Source: Armatimonadota bacterium
Lineage (GTDB): Bacteria; Armatimonadota; Armatimonadia; Armatimonadales; Capsulimonadaceae
Length of the DNA: 58,636 nucleotides
Assembly: GCA_019239955.1 (NCBI GenBank)
Contig: JAFAZD010000110.1
Coordinates: 1 to 58,636, forward strand
Reading direction: 5' to 3'
The notes under the pieces are model-generated. The model was not told the DNA's origin. It saw only the letters and a program-made list of their open reading frames with translations, and searched no databases. The translations under genes and the position numbers were made by a program. Of the stretch, positions 32,797 through 41,151 are shown piece by piece. Positions within the stretch are counted from its first letter, which is position 1. The number at the start of each line of letters is the position of its first letter.

Positions 32797-33356
32797 CCTC
32801 TCAGCGTATTCGCGCCGGGAGGCGCGGGAATGATCAGCGAGGGGACGGAGGCGACGGCGGCGAGCAGGTCGGCGAAGGCGATCAGGGAGCCGCGAGCCGA
32901 CGCCAGCGCCCGGCGCAGCTCGGCGTTTTGATCCCACCGCTTCTCCCACTTTACGGCGGACACGTCGGCGGGCTTGCGGCTCTCGTAGTCGAGCAGCAGC
33001 GGGTGCCAGTGGGCGAGAAGGGGACGCAGGACGGCGTTGAGCACGGCGACGGCCAGGTAGCCGAAGCTGAATTTGCCCTGGCCCTTGGGCTGGGCCACGA
33101 CCGGGCCGTGCGCGCGCAGGATGCCGCGCGTGATGTTGAAGAGGGCGTACAGAGACGACAGGGCCTCGCGCAACAGTCCCTCCTCCGGCCCCAGCTCGGC
33201 CACGGAGATGCGCGTGACCAACTCCACGTACATCTCCCAGGCGGCGTTGCGCTCGTTCTCGTCGGGCTGCCACTTGCCGGAGACTTTCCCCAGGAACGGC
33301 AGGGTCAACTCGACATTGACTTCGGACAGGTTCACGCGGTCGGTCAGCTTGTTCAT
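32793..33356 (-). CDS. Partner protein of the SEFIR-GAF gene, unknown family
   Basis: A 187-residue protein with AAGGAGG 8 nt before ATG 33356. It begins with a beta-rich part (VNLSEVNVELTLPFLGKVSGKW). Helices follow (NAAWEMYVELVTRI, REALSSLYALFNITRGIL), then a conserved-looking segment LAVAVLNAVLRPLLAHWHPLL, and a hydrophobic C-terminus (LIAFADLLAAVASVPSLII) that could be one membrane helix. I recall similar proteins beside bacterial TIR/SEFIR genes but cannot name the family. Its 4-nt overlap with the SEFIR gene points to a joint function. Confidence 0.75.
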   Translation of the reverse strand: MNKLTDRVNLSEVNVELTLPFLGKVSGKWQPDENERNAAWEMYVELVTRISVAELGPEEGLLREALSSLYALFNITRGILRAHGPVVAQPKGQGKFSFGYLAVAVLNAVLRPLLAHWHPLLLDYESRKPADVSAVKWEKRWDQNAELRRALASARGSLIAFADLLAAVASVPSLIIPAPPGANTLRG

Positions 33357-33429
33357 GGGCGGCCTCCTTCCTCACGGACGTGGGCCATGTTTCCGCACCC
33401 GCCCACCGTTTTCCTGCCTGGAAGTCTGT

Positions 33430-36400
33430 TCAGGGATGGCTGGCGCTGACCGTGAGGGCCTGCGGCGCGGCGGTGGCGACGCGCTCCGGGTTGTAGTAGG
33501 GGTAGACCCGGCTCAGGGACGTGCGCGTCTTGATCGGGTACTTCGCCTTGATCTGATAGGTCAGCGTGACCGTCCGGCCCGCCTCCAGCTTCTCCATGTA
33601 GACGATGATCTGCCGCGCGGCGACCGTGTACTTGCTGATGGTCCCGCCCTGCACGGCGGCGTCCAGGGCGTCCGTCAGCGGCGTGAAGCCGGGCGGCAGG
33701 CCCAGGTCAATCAGCGGCATCTCGGCGGTCTTGTCCGTGTTGTTGCGGACGGTGGCCGTGACGGTCGCCGTGTCGTCCTGGGCCAGCGTCGTCTTGTCAT
33801 AGGCAACCCGGATGGAGAGCGGCGCGATTGCCTCCGGCCCCGACGGGACTTTGTCCCAGGGCAGGTAGTAGCGCCCGACGATCTGGTACAGCGGCGCGCC
33901 CTCGCCCTGATAGCGCAGGCCGATCTGATTGTCGCCGCCGTGGACGAACTTGGCAAGGTCCGCCTGCCGCATCACGTCGCTGTCCTCGGGCGTGAGCGCA
34001 AAGGTGGCCGCCGTCTGGCCGTTGGCGAGCACTGTGACCGTGCCGTTGCCGCCGCCCAGGGCGTTGCCGCTGGCGGAGAGCAGGGCCTTGAGCGACCAGA
34101 CCGTGCCCTGCGTGCTGCCCCAGACGCCGAAGCTGTTCTTGCTCTGGACCAGGTACGTCAGCGCCTTGCTGACGAAGCCGGCGTTTCGCCCCCAGCGGAC
34201 CAGGCCGTAGGCGGCCAGGCCGGTCGTCTCCAGGTCGGCCCCCTGCCCCTCCGCGCCCGTGAAGGTCTGCGTGTCGCTCTTCCAGTAGGCGGTCTTGTCG
34301 GTCTGGGTCGCCAGGGCGATCAGGCCGTTCGCGGCCTGCGCGGCGGCGTCGCCCCCCGGCTCCGCCTGCGTCAAGAGGTTCAGGATGACGGCCAGCGTGT
34401 ACGGGTCCTTGGCCTCGCCCAGATGGGCCTTGACGTAGTCCACGCCGCGCGCCACCTCCGGCCCTGAGTACCCGCTCTCGGCCAGCGCCCACGCGACATA
34501 GGCCGTCGTTCGCAGCGCCCCCGTCTGGCGGTTGATGATGCCCTCCGCGATGCCCTGGCCCGTCTCCTCCCAGGTTCCGTCGGCCTTCTGCCGGCCCGCC
34601 AGCCACTGCTGCGTCCGGGTGATGAGCGCGGGGTCCACGTCATGCACCTTCGCCATGTCGCCGAATTCCAGCAGGCCGTAGGCGGTCAGGATTTGATGCG
34701 CCGGCGCGCTGCCGAACCAGGAGAAGCCGCCGCCCGGCGTCTCAAACGTGACCAGGCGCTGGTAGCCGACGTTGATGTACCCCTCGGCCTTCATCTGCAA
34801 CTCCGGGTTGATGTGCTTGGTCTGCTTCAAATAGTCCAAAATCAGCACGTCCGGGTAGGTGGTGGAGCTGGTCTGCTCGAAGCAGCCGTTGGGCATCTGC
34901 AGCAGGCCGTCCAGCCCGTCCACGACCTGGCTGAACGTGCCGGGGTAGAGCTTGACCCAGACCGTGCTCGCCCCCGCGACGGCGTCGGCGGGGATGGTGA
35001 CGACGGTGTCCGCGCTGCCGTCCAGCCGGTCATTGACCGACGTGCGAACCTCCTTGCCGTTCGGCAGCACGTCTATGGTGCGGCGGACGGCATCGGAGAG
35101 GCTTGTCCCGCGCGCCGTGACCGTCAGCGGGAAGTGGCCGATGGTGTTCACGGTGAGGGGGTAGTAGACGACCGTGACCTGGTTCGGCCCGACGTGCGTG
35201 ACCTGCCGCGACGGCCCTTGCAGGGTGAACCAGGGCTGCGGGTCCAGGGTCAGCGTCACGTCCTGCGCCTGCGGCAGATAGTTGTAGACGGACACGGGGA
35301 TCTGCACGCTGTCGCCCTGGGTCAGCGCGACGGGCAGGTCCAGGTCCACGAAGAAGTCCTGGAAGACCTTGATCGGCGCGTCGCCGCTGCCGAGCTGCCC
35401 GGCGGCGCTGCTGCCCAGGGTGCTGACGCGCCAGGTGGTGATGGAGTCCGCCAGCGGCACGCGCGCCTCGGCCTGGCCGTTCGCGTCGGTGATGAGGGCC
35501 GGGTTCCAGTAGAGGGTCTCCGGGAAGAACTGGCGCACGCGCGGCGGCTCGCCGCCGATGGCGGCGGTTTTGGAGAACAGCCCCGCGTCCACCGCCCCCG
35601 CAAGGACGACTCCCATCGAATTGGCCGCGCGGCCATGAACTTCATCGGCAGCGCCGCCGGGGAAGCCGCCACCGCCGCCCCCAAACCCACCGAATCCACC
35701 CCCTGCAACGGCTCCCAGCGCCCTGAAGCGCATCATCGGCGGCTGCGGTCTCTCGTTGATGTCGTCCGCCGTGCCCCACAGGCCATCCGGGCCGGCGCTG
35801 CTCAGGGTCCAGTAGCCGTCATAGTCAGTCCGGCCGTACAGTTCGGCCTTGTACGGACGGCCCCAGGGGTCACGCAAGTCCGCTTCATGCAGGTAGCCCC
35901 GTTCGGCCAGCAAGTACAAGGGTTGCCCGGCAGCCAGCGCCTGGCTGGTATCGGCCCGGTACTTCCCCAGTGCCTGCGCGATTCTCTGATGAGTCCGGGC
36001 CATCGCCTCCGCCACCTGCGCCTTCACTTTCTCCCAGCGCGCCTGGTAGGTGTTCACCTGGAAGTCAAAATCGGTGCGGGGCGGCACGGCGGCGAGCAGC
36101 ATCGCCGCAGCCCGCTGGCGCGCCGGCTCCGGGGCCTTGACCTGGGCCGGCTCCATCAGCCCCGTCGGCGATAGGCCGTGAATCTCATACTTCGGCTCCA
36201 TCAGCTCTTTTTCCAGGGTGAAGTAAATCTTTTCCAGCCCCGGCTTCAGCTCCGAGAGCGCGAACACGCTCTCGTCAACAATTGCCACTCCCAGCGCGGT
36301 GCTGACGGGGCTTCCCTTCTGGTCATGGACGGCGAAGCGAAGCGTGGCGTCCGTGCCCGGCCCGTACACGCCTCTGTCGGCGGCGACCCGGACGCTCAGA

Positions 36401-38049
36401 TCGTCCGCCGGTGAGACGATGACGGTGCGGGTGTCCCGGACGATATCCTCATTGGGGAGAATCTTGTAGGCGTGGATCTCCAGCGTGCCGACCATGTCCG
36501 GCGTCACGTTCAGCGGAACCTGCGCCGCCCCGTTCTGCATGTCGGTAGCCTGGGTCAAGATGGTCTGACCGTCGCGGATGACGTCAATGTAGAGTGTGCC
36601 GGTCTTGACGGTGGACACGGCGGCGAGGGTGAGCCGGTCGCCGACCTTCGCCAGCGGCTTGTCCACGCGCAGCAGGACCCCCTCCTCGGCGGGCGCGGCG
36701 GCCAGCTGCTGGAGGGTCGTCGCCACGTGTCCGTCGGCGTCCGTCGCCTGGACGCTGAGAACTACGGGGCCATTTCCCGGAACAAAGGAATATGTCGCCA
36801 GCCCCAGATCGTCCGTGGCGAGCACGGTGGGCGCGGCGCCGCCGTCGGACACCCGCAGGAGGGCGCGCCGGAGCGGCTGGCCGTCCGGCGTGGCGGCGGC
36901 GATGTAGACGCGGTTCTGCACGCCGGCCACGAGGCCGCGGCTTTCGGGGACCACCGCCAGCAGGATGGGATCCTTGACGACGGGCACCGTGACATGCACC
37001 TCCTGTGCGTGGTCGGCGGTGTCCTTCAGCGTCCCCGCGAACTCCACCACCGCCCTGCCCTGCTCGAACGGCTGGCCGACGAACGAGTCCGGCAGCGTGT
37101 ATTGGAATGGGTAGCTGCCCTCGGCGTCCGTCGTCCCGTTGACCATGCCCAATTCGGTGACGCCGATGTCGACCGTGTTGACGGCGACCGTGACCTGCCC
37201 GCCCGCGACCGGCTTGCCGAAGAAGTAATGCGCCTGGACGGTGCCGTGGACGGTCTCGCCGGGCAAGTAATAGGGCCTGTCGGTCGTCAGCGCGACCTTG
37301 AACTTGGGCAGGACGTAGCGCTCCACGCGCACCTTCTTCTCCGTCTGCCCTTCCGGCAGGACGGCGCGCAGCGCGAACGTGCCCATGTTCACCTCGTCCG
37401 CCAGCACGAAGTCGGCGGACGCAACGCCGAACGGCGACAGCGTCCGGCGCTGCTTGAAGACCTTGTTGCCGCGCGCGTCCTCCGCCTCGAACACCAGCGA
37501 CTCCTCGGCGACGGCCCGCCGGGTCCCCATGTCCAGGGCCAGCGCGCGCAGGTGGATGGTCTGCCCCGGCTGGTAGACCGGCTTGTCCGCCGTCAGCAGG
37601 ATTTGCGTTGCCTCGGCCACGTCGATCGGCTGCGTGACCTCGTCCGCGCCGAGCGGGGAACTCACGGACACAGTCAGCCGGTACGGCCCGGCGGCCCCGG
37701 CGGGCGCACGGAACCGGGCGTCCAGCGTACCCAGCGGCGTCGTCCGGCCGGAGAACAGGGGGAGGGGCGTCCCCGCCGGCTTGCCGTCGTCCAGGCGGAC
37801 GAGCGACAGGCTCACGCGGGCGCGGGCCGGCAGGCCGCTCCGGTGGTCCGAGACCACCACGCGCAGGGCCGCCGGGCCGCCGCGCAGCCAGCGCCTCTGG
37901 CCGAGTACGCGCGTCTCCAGCGGCGACAGCGTGACATCGCGCTTGACGAGGGTTTCCGTGGCCCGCGCGGGCGGCGTATCGGCCAGTCCGGCGGGGAGCG
38001 CCGCGAAGCAAAGCGCGAGGCAAAGGACTCGGAGTCGGGAGCGGGACAT
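33430..38049 (-). CDS. Alpha-2-macroglobulin family protein with embedded pseudopilin-like segment
   Basis: A 1539-residue exported protein. It has a signal peptide (LRVLCLALCFAALPAGLA), a series of MG domains (LTADKPVYQPGQTIHLRAL, ALTTDRPYYLPGETVHGTV) and the A2M face domain (RVRQFFPETLYWNPALITD, DSITTWRVSTLGSSAAGQLG). The thioester site reads PNGCFEQTSS, keeping Cys and Gln, so it can form the reactive bond. Then come the alpha-hairpin thioester domain (GGGFSWFG) and a receptor-binding-like C-terminus. Bacterial A2Ms trap proteases in the periplasm. Unusual: the bait-region position carries a segment like the C-terminus of type II pseudopilin GspG (LRDPWGRPYKAELYG, SSAGPDGLWGTADDI) and a poly-Gly stretch. 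No PBP1C gene is adjacent, unlike the E. coli type. Confidence 0.92.
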   Translation of the reverse strand: MSRSRLRVLCLALCFAALPAGLADTPPARATETLVKRDVTLSPLETRVLGQRRWLRGGPAALRVVVSDHRSGLPARARVSLSLVRLDDGKPAGTPLPLFSGRTTPLGTLDARFRAPAGAAGPYRLTVSVSSPLGADEVTQPIDVAEATQILLTADKPVYQPGQTIHLRALALDMGTRRAVAEESLVFEAEDARGNKVFKQRRTLSPFGVASADFVLADEVNMGTFALRAVLPEGQTEKKVRVERYVLPKFKVALTTDRPYYLPGETVHGTVQAHYFFGKPVAGGQVTVAVNTVDIGVTELGMVNGTTDAEGSYPFQYTLPDSFVGQPFEQGRAVVEFAGTLKDTADHAQEVHVTVPVVKDPILLAVVPESRGLVAGVQNRVYIAAATPDGQPLRRALLRVSDGGAAPTVLATDDLGLATYSFVPGNGPVVLSVQATDADGHVATTLQQLAAAPAEEGVLLRVDKPLAKVGDRLTLAAVSTVKTGTLYIDVIRDGQTILTQATDMQNGAAQVPLNVTPDMVGTLEIHAYKILPNEDIVRDTRTVIVSPADDLSVRVAADRGVYGPGTDATLRFAVHDQKGSPVSTALGVAIVDESVFALSELKPGLEKIYFTLEKELMEPKYEIHGLSPTGLMEPAQVKAPEPARQRAAAMLLAAVPPRTDFDFQVNTYQARWEKVKAQVAEAMARTHQRIAQALGKYRADTSQALAAGQPLYLLAERGYLHEADLRDPWGRPYKAELYGRTDYDGYWTLSSAGPDGLWGTADDINERPQPPMMRFRALGAVAGGGFGGFGGGGGGFPGGAADEVHGRAANSMGVVLAGAVDAGLFSKTAAIGGEPPRVRQFFPETLYWNPALITDANGQAEARVPLADSITTWRVSTLGSSAAGQLGSGDAPIKVFQDFFVDLDLPVALTQGDSVQIPVSVYNYLPQAQDVTLTLDPQPWFTLQGPSRQVTHVGPNQVTVVYYPLTVNTIGHFPLTVTARGTSLSDAVRRTIDVLPNGKEVRTSVNDRLDGSADTVVTIPADAVAGASTVWVKLYPGTFSQVVDGLDGLLQMPNGCFEQTSSTTYPDVLILDYLKQTKHINPELQMKAEGYINVGYQRLVTFETPGGGFSWFGSAPAHQILTAYGLLEFGDMAKVHDVDPALITRTQQWLAGRQKADGTWEETGQGIAEGIINRQTGALRTTAYVAWALAESGYSGPEVARGVDYVKAHLGEAKDPYTLAVILNLLTQAEPGGDAAAQAANGLIALATQTDKTAYWKSDTQTFTGAEGQGADLETTGLAAYGLVRWGRNAGFVSKALTYLVQSKNSFGVWGSTQGTVWSLKALLSASGNALGGGNGTVTVLANGQTAATFALTPEDSDVMRQADLAKFVHGGDNQIGLRYQGEGAPLYQIVGRYYLPWDKVPSGPEAIAPLSIRVAYDKTTLAQDDTATVTATVRNNTDKTAEMPLIDLGLPPGFTPLTDALDAAVQGGTISKYTVAARQIIVYMEKLEAGRTVTLTYQIKAKYPIKTRTSLSRVYPYYNPERVATAAPQALTVSASHP

Positions 38050-38472
38050 GACAGTTTCCTCGATCCGGCGCGGCGGCGTCAAGTTTGGAGTTCCGCGCCG
38101 TCTCATTAGACACAGGAACGCCCGCCCCCTTCAAATTTCCGGCAGGAAATCCGAAGGGGAGTCCTCGGCCAGTTAGGGCACGCCCATTGGGAGCGGGACG
38201 ATGTTCATGGAGGCGAGGGTGGACGGGGGTGAGGTCTTCCGAGGCTGCGCGATGTCTACCCGGCACCTTGCAGGCCATTTTTGAGGCCCCTGTCAGCATT
38301 GGAGGAATAAGGTAAACCGTTATGCATTGTGTCAGAATCTTGGCAAAAAATTGGGGTATAATGCGATTCCCATCACAAGCCTGCTCAGTTCGACTATCCG
38401 CAGTCCGGGGGCGATGGCACGGTGCATTCCAGGCCGTTTTCCGCGCGCCTCTCGGATATCAAGGAGAACCCT
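38050..38472. other. Divergent intergenic region, 423 bp
   Basis: Separates the A2M (minus) and ExeA-like (plus) genes. It holds a stem-loop at 38126-38159, a TATAAT box at about 38355 for the plus-strand unit, and a possible 27-codon ORF at 38201-38284 (GGGAG before ATG) with no recognisable product. Nothing else is seen. Confidence 0.5.
38126..38159. repeat. Stem-loop CCCCTTC..GAAGGGG
   Basis: CCCCTTC and ATTTCC pair with GGAAAT and GAAGGGG around a GGCA loop. It lies about 75 bp upstream of the A2M start. It may be a dispersed repeat; only one copy is in this window. Confidence 0.5.
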
Positions 38473-39303
38473 ATGGCGGGATACCTGGACCATTTCGGCC
38501 TCGCGCTGGCCCCGTTTGCGACCGCGCCCGACCCCCGCTTCGCCTTCGCCACGCGGGCGCATGAGCTCGCGCTGCTGCGACTGCAAGACTCGGTGGAGCA
38601 GCGACTCGGTCTGTGCATGCTCAAGGGGCCGGTCGGGACCGGCAAGAGCACCATCGCGCACTTGCTGTTGCAGACGTGGGCAGGTGACCCCGAACGGTTC
38701 GCCGTCGCCTACCTGGCGGATCCGTCGGCGCAGACGCAGTCCCAGTTCCTCCGGCTCGTCCTGGCCGGATTCGGCCTGGAGCCGTCCCGCTACCTGCTGG
38801 AGAACAAGGAGCGCCTGCGGGCGTTCCTGATGGACAACCTGGCGGCGGGGCGCGTCGTCGTCCTGCTGCTGGACGAGGCGCAGACGATCAGCGGCCCCAA
38901 CCTGGCGACCCTGCAGCAGCTCTCCAACGAACAGACCAGCGACACGAAATTGATTCAGATCGCGCTGCTGGCCCAGCCGACGATTGACCGGCGGCTCGCC
39001 AACCATCCGGCCCTGCAGAGCCGCATCGCCCGCCGCAGTCATCTGGAGCCGTTGCAGTTCGCCGACGTCGTCCAGTTGATGCGCCACCGGGTCGCCGTGG
39101 CCGGCGGGGATTTTGATGCGCTGTTCCCCCTGCCGCTCCACCGGCTGATCTACCGGGCCTCGCGGGGCATCCCCCGCCGCGTCTGCGTGGTGTGCGACAA
39201 TGCCCTGTTCAACGCCTACGCCGCCGGATGCCCGCATGTGGATGAGGCGGCGGTGGTCTCGGCCATCGAGGCCTGCGAATACACGCTGGAGGAGGAAAAG
39301 TGA
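38473..39303 (+). CDS. ExeA-like AAA ATPase
   Basis: A 276-residue ATPase of the ExeA/GspA/TniB type. The N-terminus MAGYLDHFGLALAPFATAPDP is typical (FGL..PF). Walker A is LKGPVGTGKSTIAHL, Walker B VVVLLLDEAQTIS, and a sensor segment ALLAQPTIDRRL follows with RIARRSHLEPL. In type II secretion ExeA works with ExeB on peptidoglycan, but no secretion genes are here. A peptidoglycan-binding domain is absent. AAGGAG lies 6 nt before ATG 38473. It is coupled to the next gene by a TGATG-like overlap. Confidence 0.85.
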   Translation: MAGYLDHFGLALAPFATAPDPRFAFATRAHELALLRLQDSVEQRLGLCMLKGPVGTGKSTIAHLLLQTWAGDPERFAVAYLADPSAQTQSQFLRLVLAGFGLEPSRYLLENKERLRAFLMDNLAAGRVVVLLLDEAQTISGPNLATLQQLSNEQTSDTKLIQIALLAQPTIDRRLANHPALQSRIARRSHLEPLQFADVVQLMRHRVAVAGGDFDALFPLPLHRLIYRASRGIPRRVCVVCDNALFNAYAAGCPHVDEAAVVSAIEACEYTLEEEK

Positions 39304-39794
39304 TGTCCTCTGAAAAGAACGGGGCCGAGGCGGGGGACACCCAACCGCCGTCGCCGCGGCCCCTGACGACGCGCTCGCTCACGGCGGCGGCCGATCCGGG
39401 CCGCCGTCTGCGGGAGTTGCTTCGGGAACAAGAGAACGGCGACCAAGCCGAACCGAACGCCGCTGCGGCTGCGCCCGCCGCGCGGGAACAGCCCGCGCCT
39501 CCACCCCCCACCGCCTTCGTGCGCCCGGAGCCGCCCGCCGCACCTCCGCCTGACCCAACGCCCGCCATTCCCAGCCCAACGCCTGCCGCGCCCGCCACGC
39601 CAGTGGAAACGGTCCGGCTCTTCGTCATGCTGGACGGGGCGCGGATGGATCCCGTCGAGTATCCGGGGCGCGAGGCCCTGCCGACGCGGGCGCAGCTGGA
39701 GCAGACTCACCGCGCCTACGTCCTGCGCGACCAGTGGTCGAGAACTGACTCCACGCCGACGTGGATCGTCCACATGAAGCGTAAGACGCGCTGA
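39303..39794 (+). CDS. Proline-rich partner of the ExeA-like ATPase
   Basis: A 163-residue protein of unknown function whose ATG shares one base with the ATPase stop. A charged N-terminal part is followed by a long Pro/Ala stretch (PPPTAFVRPEPPAAPPPDPT) and a small C-terminal domain (VRLFVMLDGARMDPVEYPG, ending TPTWIVHMKRK). The Pro-rich spacer resembles those of GspB/ExeB-like or TonB-like proteins, but no transmembrane segment is visible. Coupling suggests it acts with the ATPase. Confidence 0.65.
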   Translation: MSSEKNGAEAGDTQPPSPRPLTTRSLTAAADPGRRLRELLREQENGDQAEPNAAAAAPAAREQPAPPPPTAFVRPEPPAAPPPDPTPAIPSPTPAAPATPVETVRLFVMLDGARMDPVEYPGREALPTRAQLEQTHRAYVLRDQWSRTDSTPTWIVHMKRKTR

Positions 39795-39813
39795 GACGGC
39801 GGACAATCGCCTA

Positions 39814-40617
39814 TCAACCCGCGATGAACAGGCCCGTGACCTTGCCGATGCGGAACGCGCCCTTGTCCCTGATCTCCGCCTCCACTTGCGCCCGCAGCCT
39901 GTTCAGCTGCTCCGCGGTGAACGCCGCGCCGTCGCCCATGGAGCGGACATAGGCGATCAGCGGCTCCGCCTCCGCGACCCGCAGCTCCTCCTCCTGGCGG
40001 CGCAGTTCCACGTGGGGGAACCAGGCCGCCAATTCGGCCTCGCCCCGCTCCAAGTCGAAGAAGTCGGGCGAGGCCGTGAAGTCCGCCGCGCCCGCGATGC
40101 CGAGCGCCCGCTCCAGAGCCTTGAGCTCGGCCATGCTGTCCCGCCCGTTGGTGGCGGCGTAGAGGCGGCCCCCCGGCGCGAGGACGCGCCGCACCTCGGC
40201 ATAGGTCCTTGGCCTGTCGGGGACGTGGTAGAGCATGTGGTTGGCGATCACGGCGTCGAAGCGACTGTCGGCGAACGGGAGGGCCTGCGCGCCGCACTGA
40301 ACGCAGGAGAACAGAGGGGCACTGTCCGCCAGGTTCCGGCGGGCCTGCTCGACCATGCCCCCGGAGAGATCGCTGAGCGTCACAGCCCAGCCGCCGGGCA
40401 GGCGGTCCCGGTTCTGGATCCAGAGCTGCCCCGGCCCGCAGCCCAGCTCCAGCACGCGTGCCTGGGGCGGCAGGTCCATCTGCTCGAACACCCAGCGGTG
40501 CCAGGGCACCTCCCCCGTGCCGAACCGCTGGTGCAGCGCGATGCGGGCGTTCAGGTTCGCGGCGTCGCGGTACTGCTCGTCCGCGAGGTAGTTCCGGTCG
40601 GTGGCTTTGACCATCAT
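39814..40617 (-). CDS. SAM-dependent class I methyltransferase
   Basis: A 267-residue UbiE/Methyltransf_11-type enzyme. Motif I is VLELGCGPGQLW; ALPFADSRFDAVIANHMLYHV and EVRRVLAPGGRLYAATNG are the later motifs. Substrate unknown. Start ATG 40617 (MMVKATDRNY); the 11 extra ORF-track residues come from a hairpin repeat. It is the last gene of a minus-strand run after the aldo/keto reductase and GNAT genes. Confidence 0.85.
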   Translation of the reverse strand: MMVKATDRNYLADEQYRDAANLNARIALHQRFGTGEVPWHRWVFEQMDLPPQARVLELGCGPGQLWIQNRDRLPGGWAVTLSDLSGGMVEQARRNLADSAPLFSCVQCGAQALPFADSRFDAVIANHMLYHVPDRPRTYAEVRRVLAPGGRLYAATNGRDSMAELKALERALGIAGAADFTASPDFFDLERGEAELAAWFPHVELRRQEEELRVAEAEPLIAYVRSMGDGAAFTAEQLNRLRAQVEAEIRDKGAFRIGKVTGLFIAG

Positions 40618-40639
40618 CGTCCCGGGCGACACGCCTTGT

Positions 40640-40670
40640 TGTAGGGGCAACCCACCGGGTCGCCCCTACA
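40640..40670. repeat. TGTAGGGGC hairpin repeat
   Basis: TGTAGGGGC, a 13-nt centre ending GGGTC, then GCCCCTACA. A dispersed hairpin between GNAT and the methyltransferase genes. It could attenuate read-through. Confidence 0.6.
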
Positions 40671-40672
40671 TT

Positions 40673-41140
40673 TCAGCTACTCCTCTGACGTTGACCGGGG
40701 CGGGCGACGAAGCCGGTCTTCTCCCCGCGCACGAAACCGGCCCGTTCGTAGAAGCGCAGCGTCGGCTCGTCGGCGCGGCCCGTCAGCAGCATGACCTTGT
40801 AGCAGTTTGCTTCCCAGGCCAGGTCCAGGGCGTAGTGGAGCACCGACGTACCGATGCCTTGTCGGCGCCAGTCCGGATGCGTCACCACGTTCTCGATGAG
40901 GCCGTAGGGACGCGCGGCGCGCGTCAGGTTGGGCACCAGCGTGAGGGCGCAGGTCGAGACCGGCTCGCCCCGGGCGCGGGCGACCACGTAGCGCAGCAGC
41001 AGATTGGCGAGGATAGCGTCCCAGTGGCCCACCAGGGCGTCCGCCGACAGCACGGGGTCACGGGCGTGCAGGTGCCGGTACAGGGCCAGGAGCGCGGACA
41101 GGTCGCCGCGCTCCGCCAGGCCGATGGTCGGTGGTGTCAT
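40673..41140 (-). CDS. GNAT-family N-acetyltransferase
   Basis: A 155-residue acetyl-CoA-dependent acetyltransferase. The central strand and P-loop VVTHPDWRRQGIGTSVLHYAL is the GNAT motif A, and LRFYERAGFVRGEKTGF the C-terminal motif. Substrate unknown. I start at ATG 41140; the longer ORF runs into the aldo/keto reductase gene. The reductase stop is only 11 nt upstream, so the two are co-transcribed. Confidence 0.88.
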   Translation of the reverse strand: MTPPTIGLAERGDLSALLALYRHLHARDPVLSADALVGHWDAILANLLLRYVVARARGEPVSTCALTLVPNLTRAARPYGLIENVVTHPDWRRQGIGTSVLHYALDLAWEANCYKVMLLTGRADEPTLRFYERAGFVRGEKTGFVARPGQRQRSS

Positions 41141-41151
41141 GGCGTTCGCCG

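Noticed and set aside
31339-32931. 530-aa plus-strand ORF opposite the SEFIR gene
   Set aside because: Antisense shadow. The SEFIR and GAF motifs and the ATGA coupling lie on the minus strand.
36472-38109. 545-aa plus-strand ORF opposite the A2M gene
   Set aside because: A shadow ORF of a high-GC gene, rich in Arg/Gly/Val/His. The A2M frame carries the MG motifs and thioester site.
38201-38284. 27-codon ORF with GGGAG upstream of the ExeA-like gene
   Set aside because: Too short to judge. Nothing recognisable, and no promoter was located close before it.
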